Shown here piece after piece: positions 18,743-27,455 of a DNA stretch of 64,000 bases. The stretch covers positions 186,001 to 250,000 of the forward strand of contig NZ_JAJGNI010000004.1 of NCBI RefSeq assembly GCF_020781975.1. Direction: 5' to 3'. Positions within the stretch are counted from its first letter, which is position 1. The number at the start of each line of letters is the position of its first letter. The position numbers and the translations under genes are program-made. The DNA comes from Microbacterium schleiferi (GTDB taxonomy: Bacteria > Actinomycetota > Actinomycetes > Actinomycetales > Microbacteriaceae). The notes beneath the pieces were generated by a model. It had not been told where the DNA came from, made no database searches, and saw only the letters and a program-made list of their open reading frames with translations.

Positions 18743-19642
18743 ATGGAGCTGAGTTCGTTTCCGATCATCGGTATTGCGCTTGCCGTGTTGTCAGCGGCGC
18801 TGCTCACTGTCGGAAACCACCTCCAATCAGTCGGAGTCGAGCGGGCGAAGGGAGCCAGTACGTCGGGGCTCGGGGCCGCGGGGTTCTGGGCTCTCGCGAG
18901 GACTCCGGTCTGGCTTCTCGGCTCCGTGCTGTTCGGGCTGGCGATCCTTGCACAGCTCACCGCTCTGGCGTTCGCACCCCTGATCGTGGTGCAGCCCGTC
19001 GGTGTCATTGCTTTGGTCTTCGCATCGGCGCTCACCGCGCTCGTCACCCGGCGCAGGCCCAGCAGCGCCGAGATCGTCGCGATCCTCGTCGCTGTCGCCA
19101 GCCTCGCGGCGTTCGTTGGCGTCGCGGCCGCCGTCAGCGTGCAGACGACGATCACCGATCGCGAGCTCATCCTGATCCTGATCATCCTGCTCGTCGTTCT
19201 CGCCGTCACCTTCGCTGTTCTTGCACTGCTGCGCCGGCGCGGCATCCCCCCTGTCGCCTACGTCGTGCTCGGTGGGCTGTTCGCAGGTTTCGTCGCGACG
19301 CTCGGCAAGACCGTCATCCTGCGCGTCCAGACGGCGTTGGCGTCTCAGGACTTCCGTATCGACGACACCAACCTCCTGACGATCGCGTGCCTGGTCGGGA
19401 TCGCGGTGGCCGGGGCGCTCTCGATCTATTTCGTCCAGACGGCCCACACGGTTAATACTCCGCAGACCGTCGTGGCGGGCCTCACGATCGTCGATCCGTT
19501 CATCGCCGTCATCCTCGGCATCTCGGTGCTCGGCGAGGCAGTCGGGGCACCGCTGTGGAGCTTCGGAGTGTTTGCGGTGGCCGGCGCGGGCGCCATGTGG
19601 GCGGTCTGGCGGCTCGCCTCGATCACGCAGCCGACGCGATGA
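18743..19642 (+). CDS. DMT/NIPA-like membrane transporter
   Basis: 299 aa with about nine hydrophobic helices and short loops. The first helix SAALLTVGNHLQSVGVERAKG and the later VVQPVGVIALVFASALTALVTRR resemble the NIPA/DMT fold used for Mg2+ or small drug-like molecules. No substrate can be read. A TAGCCT box is at 18702-18707, with a leader of about 35 bases. Confidence 0.7.
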   Translation: MELSSFPIIGIALAVLSAALLTVGNHLQSVGVERAKGASTSGLGAAGFWALARTPVWLLGSVLFGLAILAQLTALAFAPLIVVQPVGVIALVFASALTALVTRRRPSSAEIVAILVAVASLAAFVGVAAAVSVQTTITDRELILILIILLVVLAVTFAVLALLRRRGIPPVAYVVLGGLFAGFVATLGKTVILRVQTALASQDFRIDDTNLLTIACLVGIAVAGALSIYFVQTAHTVNTPQTVVAGLTIVDPFIAVILGISVLGEAVGAPLWSFGVFAVAGAGAMWAVWRLASITQPTR

Positions 19643-19695
19643 CCGGTTTCCGCGTCGCGGCATAAGCGACGGACCGGCTCGGGGAGAATGTCCCC

Positions 19696-20112
19696 ATGTC
19701 CGCATACGAGTTCTCCGCCGACCCGCGTCGTGTCGATCGGGCCACGGTTCACCGGTGGCTGAGCGAGCTGTCGTATTGGGCACGCGGACGCAGTCGCGAG
19801 CAGCAGGATGCCGCGATCGAGAACTCTCGCAATTACGGGATCTATGACTCCGAAACCGGCGCGCAGTTGGGTTACGCGCGGATCGTGACGGACGACGCGA
19901 CCTTCGCCTGGCTGTGCGACGTCTTCGTCTCACCGGACGCTCGAGGTCAGGGCATCGGGAAGGCGCTCATGGCGGGAATCGTCGCCGACGTCGAACCGCT
20001 CGGCGTCCGGCGTGTCATGCTCGCCACTGCTGACGCGCACGGACTGTATGCGCAGTTCGGATTCGAGGGTGTCCGCGCGCCCGAGAAGTACATGGTTCTC
20101 GGCGCCCACTGA
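19696..20112 (+). CDS. GNAT-family N-acetyltransferase
   Basis: 138 aa. The acetyl-CoA binding motif DVFVSPDARGQGIGKALM is intact at about 74-93, followed by a helix and a final strand with GLYAQFGFEG. The acyl acceptor cannot be predicted. A GAGAAT box ends six bases before the ATG. Confidence 0.88.
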   Translation: MSAYEFSADPRRVDRATVHRWLSELSYWARGRSREQQDAAIENSRNYGIYDSETGAQLGYARIVTDDATFAWLCDVFVSPDARGQGIGKALMAGIVADVEPLGVRRVMLATADAHGLYAQFGFEGVRAPEKYMVLGAH

Positions 20113-20154
20113 CACCGCTGCGTCGATGTCGGGGCTGCACGGTACGCTCGCGTC

Positions 20155-21243
20155 ATGCATCGCCTCACGCGGGACGAAGCGCGCAGGATCGCCGTGCGTG
20201 CGCAGTTGCTGGATGCCGATCGTCCCGGCGATGTCGTCGAGGTCGCCGAGCAGCTCGGCAGCATCAAGATCGATCCGACAGTGACGATCGCACCCGCCGA
20301 GCAGACCGCGTTCTGGAGCCGGATCGGATGGGGCTACGAGCCGGGACAGCTGAAGAAGGCCGTCGAAGACGATTGCCTGCTGTTCGAGTTCGATGGTCGG
20401 TTCTTCGCGTCCAGTCTGATGCCCGACATGGTCGCGTTGATGCGCGCCCGGCAGCTGCGTGCCGCGTCTCGCGAATACCTCGAGGCGAACGCCGCCTTTC
20501 GCAAGGACGTGCTCGCTCGGCTCCGCGCCGAGGGGCCGCTGCTGGCATCCGAGATCCCTGACACGAGCGTGGTGCAGCGCAGCAACGAGAGCGGCTGGTA
20601 CGGATCGAACCAGGTGCCACGGATGCTCGAACTGCTGTCGGTCATCGGCGAGGTGGCCGTGGTTCGACGTGAGAACCGGCAGCGCGTGTGGGACCTTGCC
20701 GAGCGGCTGTACGGTCCCGATGACGGGTCCATCACCGCAGAGGAGGCCGAAGAGCGGTTGCAGCAGCGGCGCCTTCATGCCGCGGGTATCGCGCGACAGA
20801 AGTCGCCCTGGAGCGAGGTCGGTATGGCGGGGGAGCCGGCCGAGGTCGAGGGGAGCGCGTGGAAATGGCGAGTCGACCCCGAGGCGATCGCCGCGCTGGG
20901 AGATGACCCGGGTGGCCGGGTCGCGATCCTCAACCCGTACGACCGGATGCTCTTCGACAGGCCGCGCCTCGCTGAACTGTTCGACTTCGAGTTCATCCTC
21001 GAGCAGTTCAAGCCCAAAGCCCAGCGTGTGTACGGCTACTTCGTGCATCCGATCCTCATCGGTGACCGTTTCTCTGCGCTGATGGATGCCGAACTCGACA
21101 AGAAGAAAGAGAACCTCGTCGTCTCCGCGGTTCACGAACTGATCCCGTTCGATGACGAGGAACGCGAGATGGTGGATGCCGAGATCCGCGATCTCGGGGA
21201 GTGGCTGGGTGTTCCCGTGGTGTTTGCCTCGGGACGCCGATAG
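20155..21243 (+). CDS. YcaQ-like winged-helix DNA-binding protein
   Basis: 362 aa of the HTH_42/YcaQ (AlkX) family, whose studied members are DNA glycosylases that unhook interstrand crosslinks. Seen: N-terminal [38 protein letters not shown], the phrase [12 protein letters not shown]-like [13 protein letters not shown] and a C-terminal [26 protein letters not shown]. The family catalytic Gln/Asp pair was not verified here. A TACGCT box ends six bases before the ATG. Confidence 0.75.
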   Translation: MHRLTRDEARRIAVRAQLLDADRPGDVVEVAEQLGSIKIDPTVTIAPAEQTAFWSRIGWGYEPGQLKKAVEDDCLLFEFDGRFFASSLMPDMVALMRARQLRAASREYLEANAAFRKDVLARLRAEGPLLASEIPDTSVVQRSNESGWYGSNQVPRMLELLSVIGEVAVVRRENRQRVWDLAERLYGPDDGSITAEEAEERLQQRRLHAAGIARQKSPWSEVGMAGEPAEVEGSAWKWRVDPEAIAALGDDPGGRVAILNPYDRMLFDRPRLAELFDFEFILEQFKPKAQRVYGYFVHPILIGDRFSALMDAELDKKKENLVVSAVHELIPFDDEEREMVDAEIRDLGEWLGVPVVFASGRR

Positions 21244-21266
21244 ACCCCGGCGCGTACCCTCGGATC

Positions 21267-21614
21267 ATGGCGCACCGGATCTTCACGACGAGCTTCGCGT
21301 CGGTCTACCCGCTCTACGTTGCCAAGGCAGAGCGCAAGGGCCGGTCGAAAGGCGAGGTCGACGAGATTATCGCCTGGCTCACGGGCTTCGATGAGGGCGA
21401 TCTGGCACGACACCTCGACGAGAACACGACGTTCGAGGAGTTCTTCGCGGATGCCGACCTCAATCCGCGCGTCTCGGCGATCACCGGCGTCGTCTGCGGC
21501 GTTCGTGTGGAAGAGATCGAGGATCCGCTGATGCAGAAGATCCGCTACCTCGACAAGCTGATCGACGAACTTGCCAAGGGCAAAGCCATGCCGAAGATCC
21601 TCCGGGAGGCGTGA
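21267..21614 (+). CDS. DUF2200-family protein
   Basis: 115 aa, small soluble protein. The start [28 protein letters not shown] is characteristic of DUF2200, and the phrase [31 protein letters not shown] completes it. The function is unknown. A TACCCT box ends six bases before ATG 21267. It overlaps the next gene by 4 bp. Confidence 0.85.
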   Translation: MAHRIFTTSFASVYPLYVAKAERKGRSKGEVDEIIAWLTGFDEGDLARHLDENTTFEEFFADADLNPRVSAITGVVCGVRVEEIEDPLMQKIRYLDKLIDELAKGKAMPKILREA

Positions 21615-22024
21615 CGGTGCCTCTCGTCGACCACCTCGCCCTGACTGTCGACGACGTGCCCGCCGCCGCGAGCCAGTTCGAACCTGTGCTCCTCGCGCTC
21701 GGGTACACCCGAACGGATGCCGGCAGCATCGTGTTCTGGACCTGTCCAGGAGAGTCCGAACTCATCTTCTATCCAGCGCGCGAGCCGGGGACGGGCCCGC
21801 ACCGCCACGGTCGGGTCGGCTGGCAGCACCTCGCGTTCGCGGTCGGCTCGCGCGCCGAGGTTGACCGACTCCACGAGATCGCGGTCCGCGCTGGGTGGAC
21901 GATCGTGCGTGACCCGAAGCCGTACCCGCGCTTCACGCCCCGCTACTACGCATCCTTCGTCGAGGACGCCAACGGTATCCGCATCGAGTTCATGCACAAC
22001 CCACCGCGGGAGTCGACGGACTGA
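21611..22024 (+). CDS. VOC-family (glyoxalase-fold) protein
   Basis: 137 aa, glyoxalase/bleomycin-resistance fold. Metal-ligand positions of the family are suggested by His8 (VDHLALT), His60-63 region ([17 protein letters not shown]) and Glu in [15 protein letters not shown]. The GTG start overlaps the preceding stop. The substrate is unknown. Confidence 0.85.
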   Translation: MTVPLVDHLALTVDDVPAAASQFEPVLLALGYTRTDAGSIVFWTCPGESELIFYPAREPGTGPHRHGRVGWQHLAFAVGSRAEVDRLHEIAVRAGWTIVRDPKPYPRFTPRYYASFVEDANGIRIEFMHNPPRESTD

Positions 22025-22425
22025 CTGTGCCCCGGAGCGCCGGGACCGCTCGTCGGGCCCTGCTGCTCAAGGACGCAGTCGCGTAGTCGGCCCCGCCCTC
22101 TGCCTGACGGCAGAGCGTCGGATGGCTCTGGCGCCGAGCCGCGATCGGCCATAGCGGTATCTCGGTATCTCCGGGTCGGGCCCTCCGTTCAGTCGCGCCC
22201 TGACGTTGGTCACGAGACCCGGAAGTCGCGCGAAGGCGCGACCGAGTGACGGTGCTCAGTGTCTCCGGGCACGAGGTGTTCTTCGGTCGCGCCTTCGTGC
22301 GGGTCACGGGCGGCGACACCCGCATTTCGGCGCGACTGAAGAAGGACGTCCTAGCTCACGGCGGTTTAGACCGCCGGGCTCTGCCTGATCCTTCGCGCTG
22401 GTCGGGGCGGCGAAGAGGCATCGGG
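22025..22425. other. Gap without a gene; strong inverted repeats
   Basis: About 400 bp with no believable coding frame. It holds a hairpin CTCTGCC-TGAC-GGCAGAG near 22099 and a perfect 15-bp inverted repeat (22231-22245 and 22283-22297, 37-nt spacer) of alternating CG-rich sequence. The tRNA-Ser promoter box TACGAT is at 22426-22431. Confidence 0.5.
22231..22297. repeat. 15-bp perfect inverted repeat with 37-nt spacer
   Basis: Arms CGAAGGCGCGACCGA (22231-22245) and its exact complement (22283-22297); three of the next four bases also pair. It may be a terminator, an RNA element or an old mobile-element end. Confidence 0.5.
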
Positions 22426-22445
22426 TACGATGGACAGGCTGTTCT

Positions 22446-22535
22446 GGTGACGTGTCTGAGCGGCCTAAGGAGCACGATTGGAAGTCGTGTGTGCGTGCAA
22501 GCGCACCGTGGGTTCAAATCCCACCGTCACCGCCA
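22446..22535 (+). tRNA. tRNA-Ser (anticodon GGA)
   Basis: 90 nt class II tRNA. Acceptor arms GGTGACG/CGTCACC pair perfectly, the anticodon loop TTGGAAG lies between CACGA/TCGTG, the long variable arm and TTCAAATC T-loop are present. The 3' CCA is encoded. Confidence 0.97.
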
Positions 22536-22539
22536 TTGT

Positions 22540-22586
22540 CCTGAGCCGCGTCACCGTTTACGAACGGGTCGCGGCTCAGGGCTTTT
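22540..22586 (+). terminator. Intrinsic terminator after tRNA-Ser
   Basis: 11-bp stem CCTGAGCCGCG (22540-22550) / CGCGGCTCAGG (22570-22580) followed by GCTTTTTC. Confidence 0.9.
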
Positions 22587-22590
22587 TCGT

Positions 22591-24879
22591 CTAGCCGCGG
22601 GTGAACAGGCCGAACACGAGCGAGCGCGGCGCGACGAGAGCGATGGAGCGTCGAGCAGGAGACGCCGCCAGCATCACCTGCCCCCGAACGTCTCGTGCCG
22701 CACGCACAAGCGTCCCGCGCTCGGTTCCCTCACCGCCAATCCGGGCCCCCGACGCCGTGCGGGCACCTGCCAGTGCATACGACTCGCGTTCGATAGCCGA
22801 CACGAGTATGGACATGGCATCCGCATCAACGCCATGCTCTCGCACGAGCCGGTCCCCGAGCATCCGCGGGGTGTCGCTACCTGCCACGCGGATGCCGAGA
22901 TCTACCGCCGTATCCCGAACGATTGCCCACGCGGCAACCGCATCACCGCGCGCGGCCGAAGCAAGCCGCCGCCGTCGGCGCAGCTCAGCCACAACTCCCG
23001 GCGCCGCCAGAAGAGCAAGCAGCCCCATCGCGAAGGCTCCCCAGCCAAACGCCGCCAGGTTGCGCTGCAGGGGAAGGGGAAACGTGGCATTCGGGGTGTC
23101 GAGGTTCTCGGAGAGGGCCGACCGCGTGGGTTGCGGCGTCGCCGACGGCGCAGATGACACCGTCGGCGTGGGGCCAGCCGCATCATCCTGCGCGGCATCC
23201 GTGGCCGAGCCGAACCGCGTCGCCGTTCCGAGGCTGTTGGTGGGTTCGAACGCGACCCAGCCGATCCCATCGAAGTAGACCTCGGGCCACGAGTGAAGCT
23301 GTCCGCTGAGCACCGATCGCACGTTCTGCCCGTCGACGACGGTGCTCGTGTTGACGCCGGGCAGGTAGCCCACGACGATCCGGGAGGGCATGTCGAGAGT
23401 TCGGGCCATCAGTGCGAACGCCGACGCGTAGTGCACGCAATACCCCGACTTCACGTCGAGGAACGATGCCACCGCATCAGCGCCTGACCCATCGAACCCC
23501 TGCTCAACCGGGGCGTCGAGCGAGTACCGGAAGTCAGCCCCGCGGAACCACGACTGCATCGCGATCAGGGCGTCATAGTCGTTCGTGGTGCCAGCCGTGA
23601 TCTCTCGCGCTGTCTGGGCGATGATCTCGGGAAGATTGTCAGGCAGAGCGGATGCCGTCTCCCGAACCCGGTCGGGGTTGGCATCCGCCGCACGGATTTG
23701 GTCGAGAGTTGGTTCAGGAACGCGGGTTTCGACGACATACGACTGCCCTTGGGTCGCGCCGTTCTCGCCCACCACCGTCCGATTGAGCGGCATCGTGTTC
23801 CAGGAGCCCGACAGGCCCTCGACGTCCACCGCGGGGAAGGGCACCGGGAGCCAGGATGACGAGAGATCGGTGATCTCGACAGTCGTGAGGTAATCCGCAA
23901 TCTCGATCCCGGGGGACGCCTCGACCTCCCCGAAGGCGCGGGAGCTGTCCAGCGGAAGTGACCATGTGCGATCGGGTTGCCAGACGGCGCCGGTGAACTC
24001 GCTGAGCGTTGCCACGCGCAGGTACGGAGGCAGAGGCGCGGTCGAGCGCATCCGCAGGACCTCGATCTGCTCAGGGCGACGCAGATCCTGCCCGAGCGAG
24101 AGGGATGCGTCGATTCCCGCGGTACCGCTTCCGGATGCGACCCGGGGACCGGGCTGGGGGAGCGAGGGTGTGATGATGAGGGTCGCGACCAGAGCGAGAG
24201 CTCCGATACCTGCCGCGACGGCGGAGGCGCCGCTCGCGCGTCCACTCCTCGGTTCCCGGCCGCGGGTCTCGGCGCGAAGCAACAGCAACACAGCCGCCGC
24301 GAGCAGCGCGAACGACCAGAGGTTGACGGCGCTGGGCACCGTCAGAGCAGGGATCAGCGACACCGTGAACAGTGCGACACCGGCCAGCAGCGGCATCCGT
24401 GCTGTCAAGGCAATGTGATCCACAGCAATCGTGAACAGGCCCGCTGCCCCGACCACCAAGAAGCTCAAGGCCGGGGTCGGAACCATGGGGGCCGCGCTGT
24501 AGAAGATCTCCTCGGATGCCGTGACCACGAGGCCCGCTGCCTGATCCACGCTCGCAAAGACCGGGATGATTCCCCACAGCGCGGTCTCTCGCAGGAACAC
24601 GACGGTGACAACGCCGATCGTGAGGGCAAGCTCGACCGCGCTGATGCCGATCGCCGACATCCGGGTACGGCGAAGCAAGAATCCTGTGACCATGATCGCC
24701 GCCGACAGCGCGAGGGTGCCCCAAATCCAGGCGCCGGGCGCGATGACTCGCGTCACCGGAAGAAGGGCGGCAACGATCCCGACCATCACCCCGATCGTCA
24801 GTAGTGCGTCAGAACGTCCGGTTCGCATCCCCCGCCAGCGGGCCCTGCGAGCAGCTCTCCATCGTGTCGACCAGCTCAT
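22591..24879 (-). CDS. TgpA-type transmembrane transglutaminase
   Basis: 762 aa. The N-terminal third is helices (about six), then an exported transglutaminase-like domain and a C-terminal helix and cytoplasmic tail. Catalytic Cys481 (VKSGYCVHYASAFALMARTL) and His529 (HSWPEVYF) are present; the third position is Glu545 (WVAFEPT) where Pseudomonas TgpA has Asp, common in actinobacterial members. The start overlaps the DUF58 stop as ATGA. The moxR-DUF58-tgpA order is a known co-occurring set, probably for processing or maturation of envelope proteins. Confidence 0.88.
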   Translation of the reverse strand: MSWSTRWRAARRARWRGMRTGRSDALLTIGVMVGIVAALLPVTRVIAPGAWIWGTLALSAAIMVTGFLLRRTRMSAIGISAVELALTIGVVTVVFLRETALWGIIPVFASVDQAAGLVVTASEEIFYSAAPMVPTPALSFLVVGAAGLFTIAVDHIALTARMPLLAGVALFTVSLIPALTVPSAVNLWSFALLAAAVLLLLRAETRGREPRSGRASGASAVAAGIGALALVATLIITPSLPQPGPRVASGSGTAGIDASLSLGQDLRRPEQIEVLRMRSTAPLPPYLRVATLSEFTGAVWQPDRTWSLPLDSSRAFGEVEASPGIEIADYLTTVEITDLSSSWLPVPFPAVDVEGLSGSWNTMPLNRTVVGENGATQGQSYVVETRVPEPTLDQIRAADANPDRVRETASALPDNLPEIIAQTAREITAGTTNDYDALIAMQSWFRGADFRYSLDAPVEQGFDGSGADAVASFLDVKSGYCVHYASAFALMARTLDMPSRIVVGYLPGVNTSTVVDGQNVRSVLSGQLHSWPEVYFDGIGWVAFEPTNSLGTATRFGSATDAAQDDAAGPTPTVSSAPSATPQPTRSALSENLDTPNATFPLPLQRNLAAFGWGAFAMGLLALLAAPGVVAELRRRRRLASAARGDAVAAWAIVRDTAVDLGIRVAGSDTPRMLGDRLVREHGVDADAMSILVSAIERESYALAGARTASGARIGGEGTERGTLVRAARDVRGQVMLAASPARRSIALVAPRSLVFGLFTRG

Positions 24880-26096
24880 CGCCTCTGACCCTGGTCTCGC
24901 GCGTCGTCCCACCAGCCGGGCATCTCGGGGCCCACGCGAATGGCCTGAACCCGCCACCCCAACTCCGCCGCTCGGTCGAAGGCGTCAGCGCTGGCGTCGG
25001 TGGCCAGCAGAATCGGCAGGGTCGTGTGTGCGCCGATCGGAGCGAGGGCGGCGACATCGGCCTCCGAGAGGGTGCCGGTAATGATGACGATCGGGCCGCT
25101 GCCGACGCGGGCGAAGGCGCGCGGTAAGTCATGGATGTTGTGCCCAGTGCCGGCGACGATGGTTGCGCAATCTGCGGCGAACGCGTCGAGGAGTGCTTTC
25201 TCGCCCGGTTCGATGGGCTCGTGGAGGGGTGTTCCGTCGCTCTCGAGCACGCTCACGGTGTAGCCGTCGTGGGACAGTTGCGCGACAGCCGACACGGTAG
25301 TGGCAACTGCCGCCTCGAAAGCGGGATCCTGCCCGGGCGCTGCGGCGGCCCCGGCGCCCCAGCGCGCATCGTCCCGGTCGATCACGACGACGGCATCCGG
25401 TGCAGCCTCATTCTCTTCCTGGCGCACCATGAGTCCGTCGTGGTGAGCTGACGCACGCCAGTGGATGCGGCGCATCGAATCCCCTGGCTGGTAGGGGCGG
25501 GCCAGCAGATTGTCCACGCCATGGCCGCGCTGCGTGTGGGTGGCGTGGAGCGCCCCACCCGCTGTCGCCGTCATCGCCCGCAGTGCCGTTACCTCGACCT
25601 GCGCGGGAGCGACCCGGACCGATTCGGCTTCGATCACGCGCACCGCGCGTCGGGCGAGCCCGAAGGGGTCTTCGGTGATGACCCGCAGCGGACCGAGAGC
25701 GTAGGTGCCACGCGTGCTGGGCGTCACGCTATATGTCACCGAGGCTGCCTTGTCGGCCCCGCCCCAGTTGAGGTCGCCCTCAAGCTCGCCGACGAAGACC
25801 GGGTCGGCGAGCTCGTGCCACCGTCCGGACCTGCCCATCATGCGCGAAGGCGGCCGGAGCGTCACCGTGACGGTCGTGGGTTTGCCGACCGTCGAGACGT
25901 CGGGAACGATCCGCCGAGGCGTGGCGGTGGGAGCCGCCCGAAACCAGAGCGATGCGAGACTCCCCGCACACACCACCACCATGAGGACACCGAAGAACAT
26001 GAGTTCGACGACGCCGGTCTCTCCCGCGATCACGAACGAAGCGATGGCGAGGATCAGGGCACCGGTGCCCCGAGGCGTAAATGGCCACCAGCGCAT
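24876..26096 (-). CDS. DUF58-domain membrane protein
   Basis: 406 aa. Two N-terminal helices (residues 10-50), then a soluble region with the DUF58 hallmark PGDSMRRIHWRASAHHDGLMVRQEENE at about 210-240, and a von Willebrand-like VVVIDRDDAR strand. ATG 26096 begins right before the helix and lies one base after the moxR stop. It is the middle gene of the moxR-tgpA operon and probably works with the AAA+ MoxR. Confidence 0.88.
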   Translation of the reverse strand: MRWWPFTPRGTGALILAIASFVIAGETGVVELMFFGVLMVVVCAGSLASLWFRAAPTATPRRIVPDVSTVGKPTTVTVTLRPPSRMMGRSGRWHELADPVFVGELEGDLNWGGADKAASVTYSVTPSTRGTYALGPLRVITEDPFGLARRAVRVIEAESVRVAPAQVEVTALRAMTATAGGALHATHTQRGHGVDNLLARPYQPGDSMRRIHWRASAHHDGLMVRQEENEAAPDAVVVIDRDDARWGAGAAAAPGQDPAFEAAVATTVSAVAQLSHDGYTVSVLESDGTPLHEPIEPGEKALLDAFAADCATIVAGTGHNIHDLPRAFARVGSGPIVIITGTLSEADVAALAPIGAHTTLPILLATDASADAFDRAAELGWRVQAIRVGPEMPGWWDDARDQGQRR

Positions 26097-26097
26097 G

Positions 26098-27111
26098 TCA
26101 CCGCCGCGAGGCGAGCGGGACGCGGGCGCTTGCCGCGATCTGATCGAGGGCATCCGCCACCGCGGCTTCGCCGTGGTTGGCTCCGCCGGCTGCGCGTGTG
26201 GCGATCAGGCGGTGGGCGAACACCGGATGCAGGAGGCCGGTGATGTCGTCGGGGATGACAAAAGATCGTCCCTCCAGCGCTGCAGCCACCTTGGCAGCTC
26301 GAACGAGTTGCAGCGTCGCGCGCGGGCTCGCTCCGAGCTTCAGGTCGGGGTGAGCGCGGGTCGCCTGAGCGAGGGAAACGGTGTACTCCTCGATCGCGGG
26401 CGCCACATGAATATGCCGCGCCGCGACGATCAGCTCAGCCACCTCGTGGGTTGTGACGACGGGTCGGACGGATTCGAGCGGGTTGACTGTCTCACGCTGG
26501 CGCAGCATGAGGGTCTCGGCGCGTGCATCCGGGTAGCCCATCGAGATCCGCATCGTGAACCTGTCGCGCTGCGCCTCGGGAAGCGCGTACGTCCCCTCCA
26601 TTTCGAGAGGGTTCTGGGTGGCGACGACCAGGAACGGATGCGGCACGAGGTGTGTGTGCCCGTCGACGGTGACCTGCCGTTCCTCCATCGCCTCCAGCAG
26701 TGCGGATTGGGTCTTGGGGGAGGAGCGGTTGATCTCGTCGGCGATGACGATGTTGGCGAACACGGCACCCGGTTTGAACTCGAACTCACGCTCGATGGGG
26801 TTGAAGGCCGAAACACCGGTGACGTCGCCCGGGAGCAAGTCGGGCGTGAACTGGATGCGTCGCACCGCGGCGTCGATGGATGCTGCCAGCGCCCGGGCAA
26901 GCATCGTCTTTCCGACTCCGGGGACATCCTCAATAAGAAGGTGCCCCTCGGCGAGCAGGCAGATGAGTGCGCTGCGAGCCGCTTCCGGCTTGCCGTCGAT
27001 CACGGATGTGATTGCCCCGAGGATCGCGTCGGTGACCTCGGCGAAGCGCTCCACGGCGATTGGCGGGCTTTCTGCGGTGACCCGCTCCTCGCCGATGACG
27101 CTCTCGGTCAT
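26098..27111 (-). CDS. MoxR-type AAA+ ATPase
   Basis: 338 aa. Walker A PGVGKTML (64-71), Walker B IVIADE (121-126), sensor phrase TQNPLEMEGTYALPEAQRDRF. MoxR ATPases act as chaperones that load cofactors or remodel envelope protein complexes together with DUF58 proteins. ATG 27111 is chosen because a GGAGGGGG site precedes it by five bases; a frame extension to 27177 has no site. The two downstream genes are coupled by overlap or a one-base gap. Confidence 0.9.
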   Translation of the reverse strand: MTESVIGEERVTAESPPIAVERFAEVTDAILGAITSVIDGKPEAARSALICLLAEGHLLIEDVPGVGKTMLARALAASIDAAVRRIQFTPDLLPGDVTGVSAFNPIEREFEFKPGAVFANIVIADEINRSSPKTQSALLEAMEERQVTVDGHTHLVPHPFLVVATQNPLEMEGTYALPEAQRDRFTMRISMGYPDARAETLMLRQRETVNPLESVRPVVTTHEVAELIVAARHIHVAPAIEEYTVSLAQATRAHPDLKLGASPRATLQLVRAAKVAAALEGRSFVIPDDITGLLHPVFAHRLIATRAAGGANHGEAAVADALDQIAASARVPLASRR

Positions 27112-27256
27112 GCCGACCCCCTCCGCCTGTGCGCGCGCCGCCTCGTCGGATATGCGGCGCCTCGTCGGTCGTTGCACAATCGTAACCTCGGCTGACCGGG
27201 TGCGGCTCTGGGAGGACGCCGCGAATCCCGGCGGGACGAATGGTTAGACTAGGGGA

Positions 27257-27344
27257 AGCTCTCCGCGCGGCGGCATCCAGGCCAACTCCCCCAGGACGGA
27301 AACGTAGCAAGGGTAACCAGGCTCTGCCGGGTGCGCGGAGAGTC
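27257..27344 (+). ncRNA. ffs: Signal recognition particle RNA, small type (4.5S)
   Basis: The hairpin closes with CTCTCCGCGC (27259-27268) and its complement GCGCGGAGAG (27333-27342). Inside is CCAGGACGGAAACGTAGCAAGGGTAACC, matching the SRP domain IV of actinobacteria. A TAGACT box is at 27245-27250 and a TCTTTTC tract follows. Ends are approximate. It acts with Ffh in cotranslational membrane targeting. Confidence 0.85.
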
Positions 27345-27455
27345 TTTTCATGCCCGCGTGGTCCTGACGCAACGGGGCGTGAACATTCGGTTGCCTCGGG
27401 TTTTTCTCCGGTAGGCACCCGGCGGCGCCCCCGCGGTCGCACCTAGGCTGATGGG

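Noticed and set aside
22246-23157. Open frame running through the tRNA-Ser
   Set aside because: It reads across the tRNA and terminator and into the antisense strand of tgpA; no motif.
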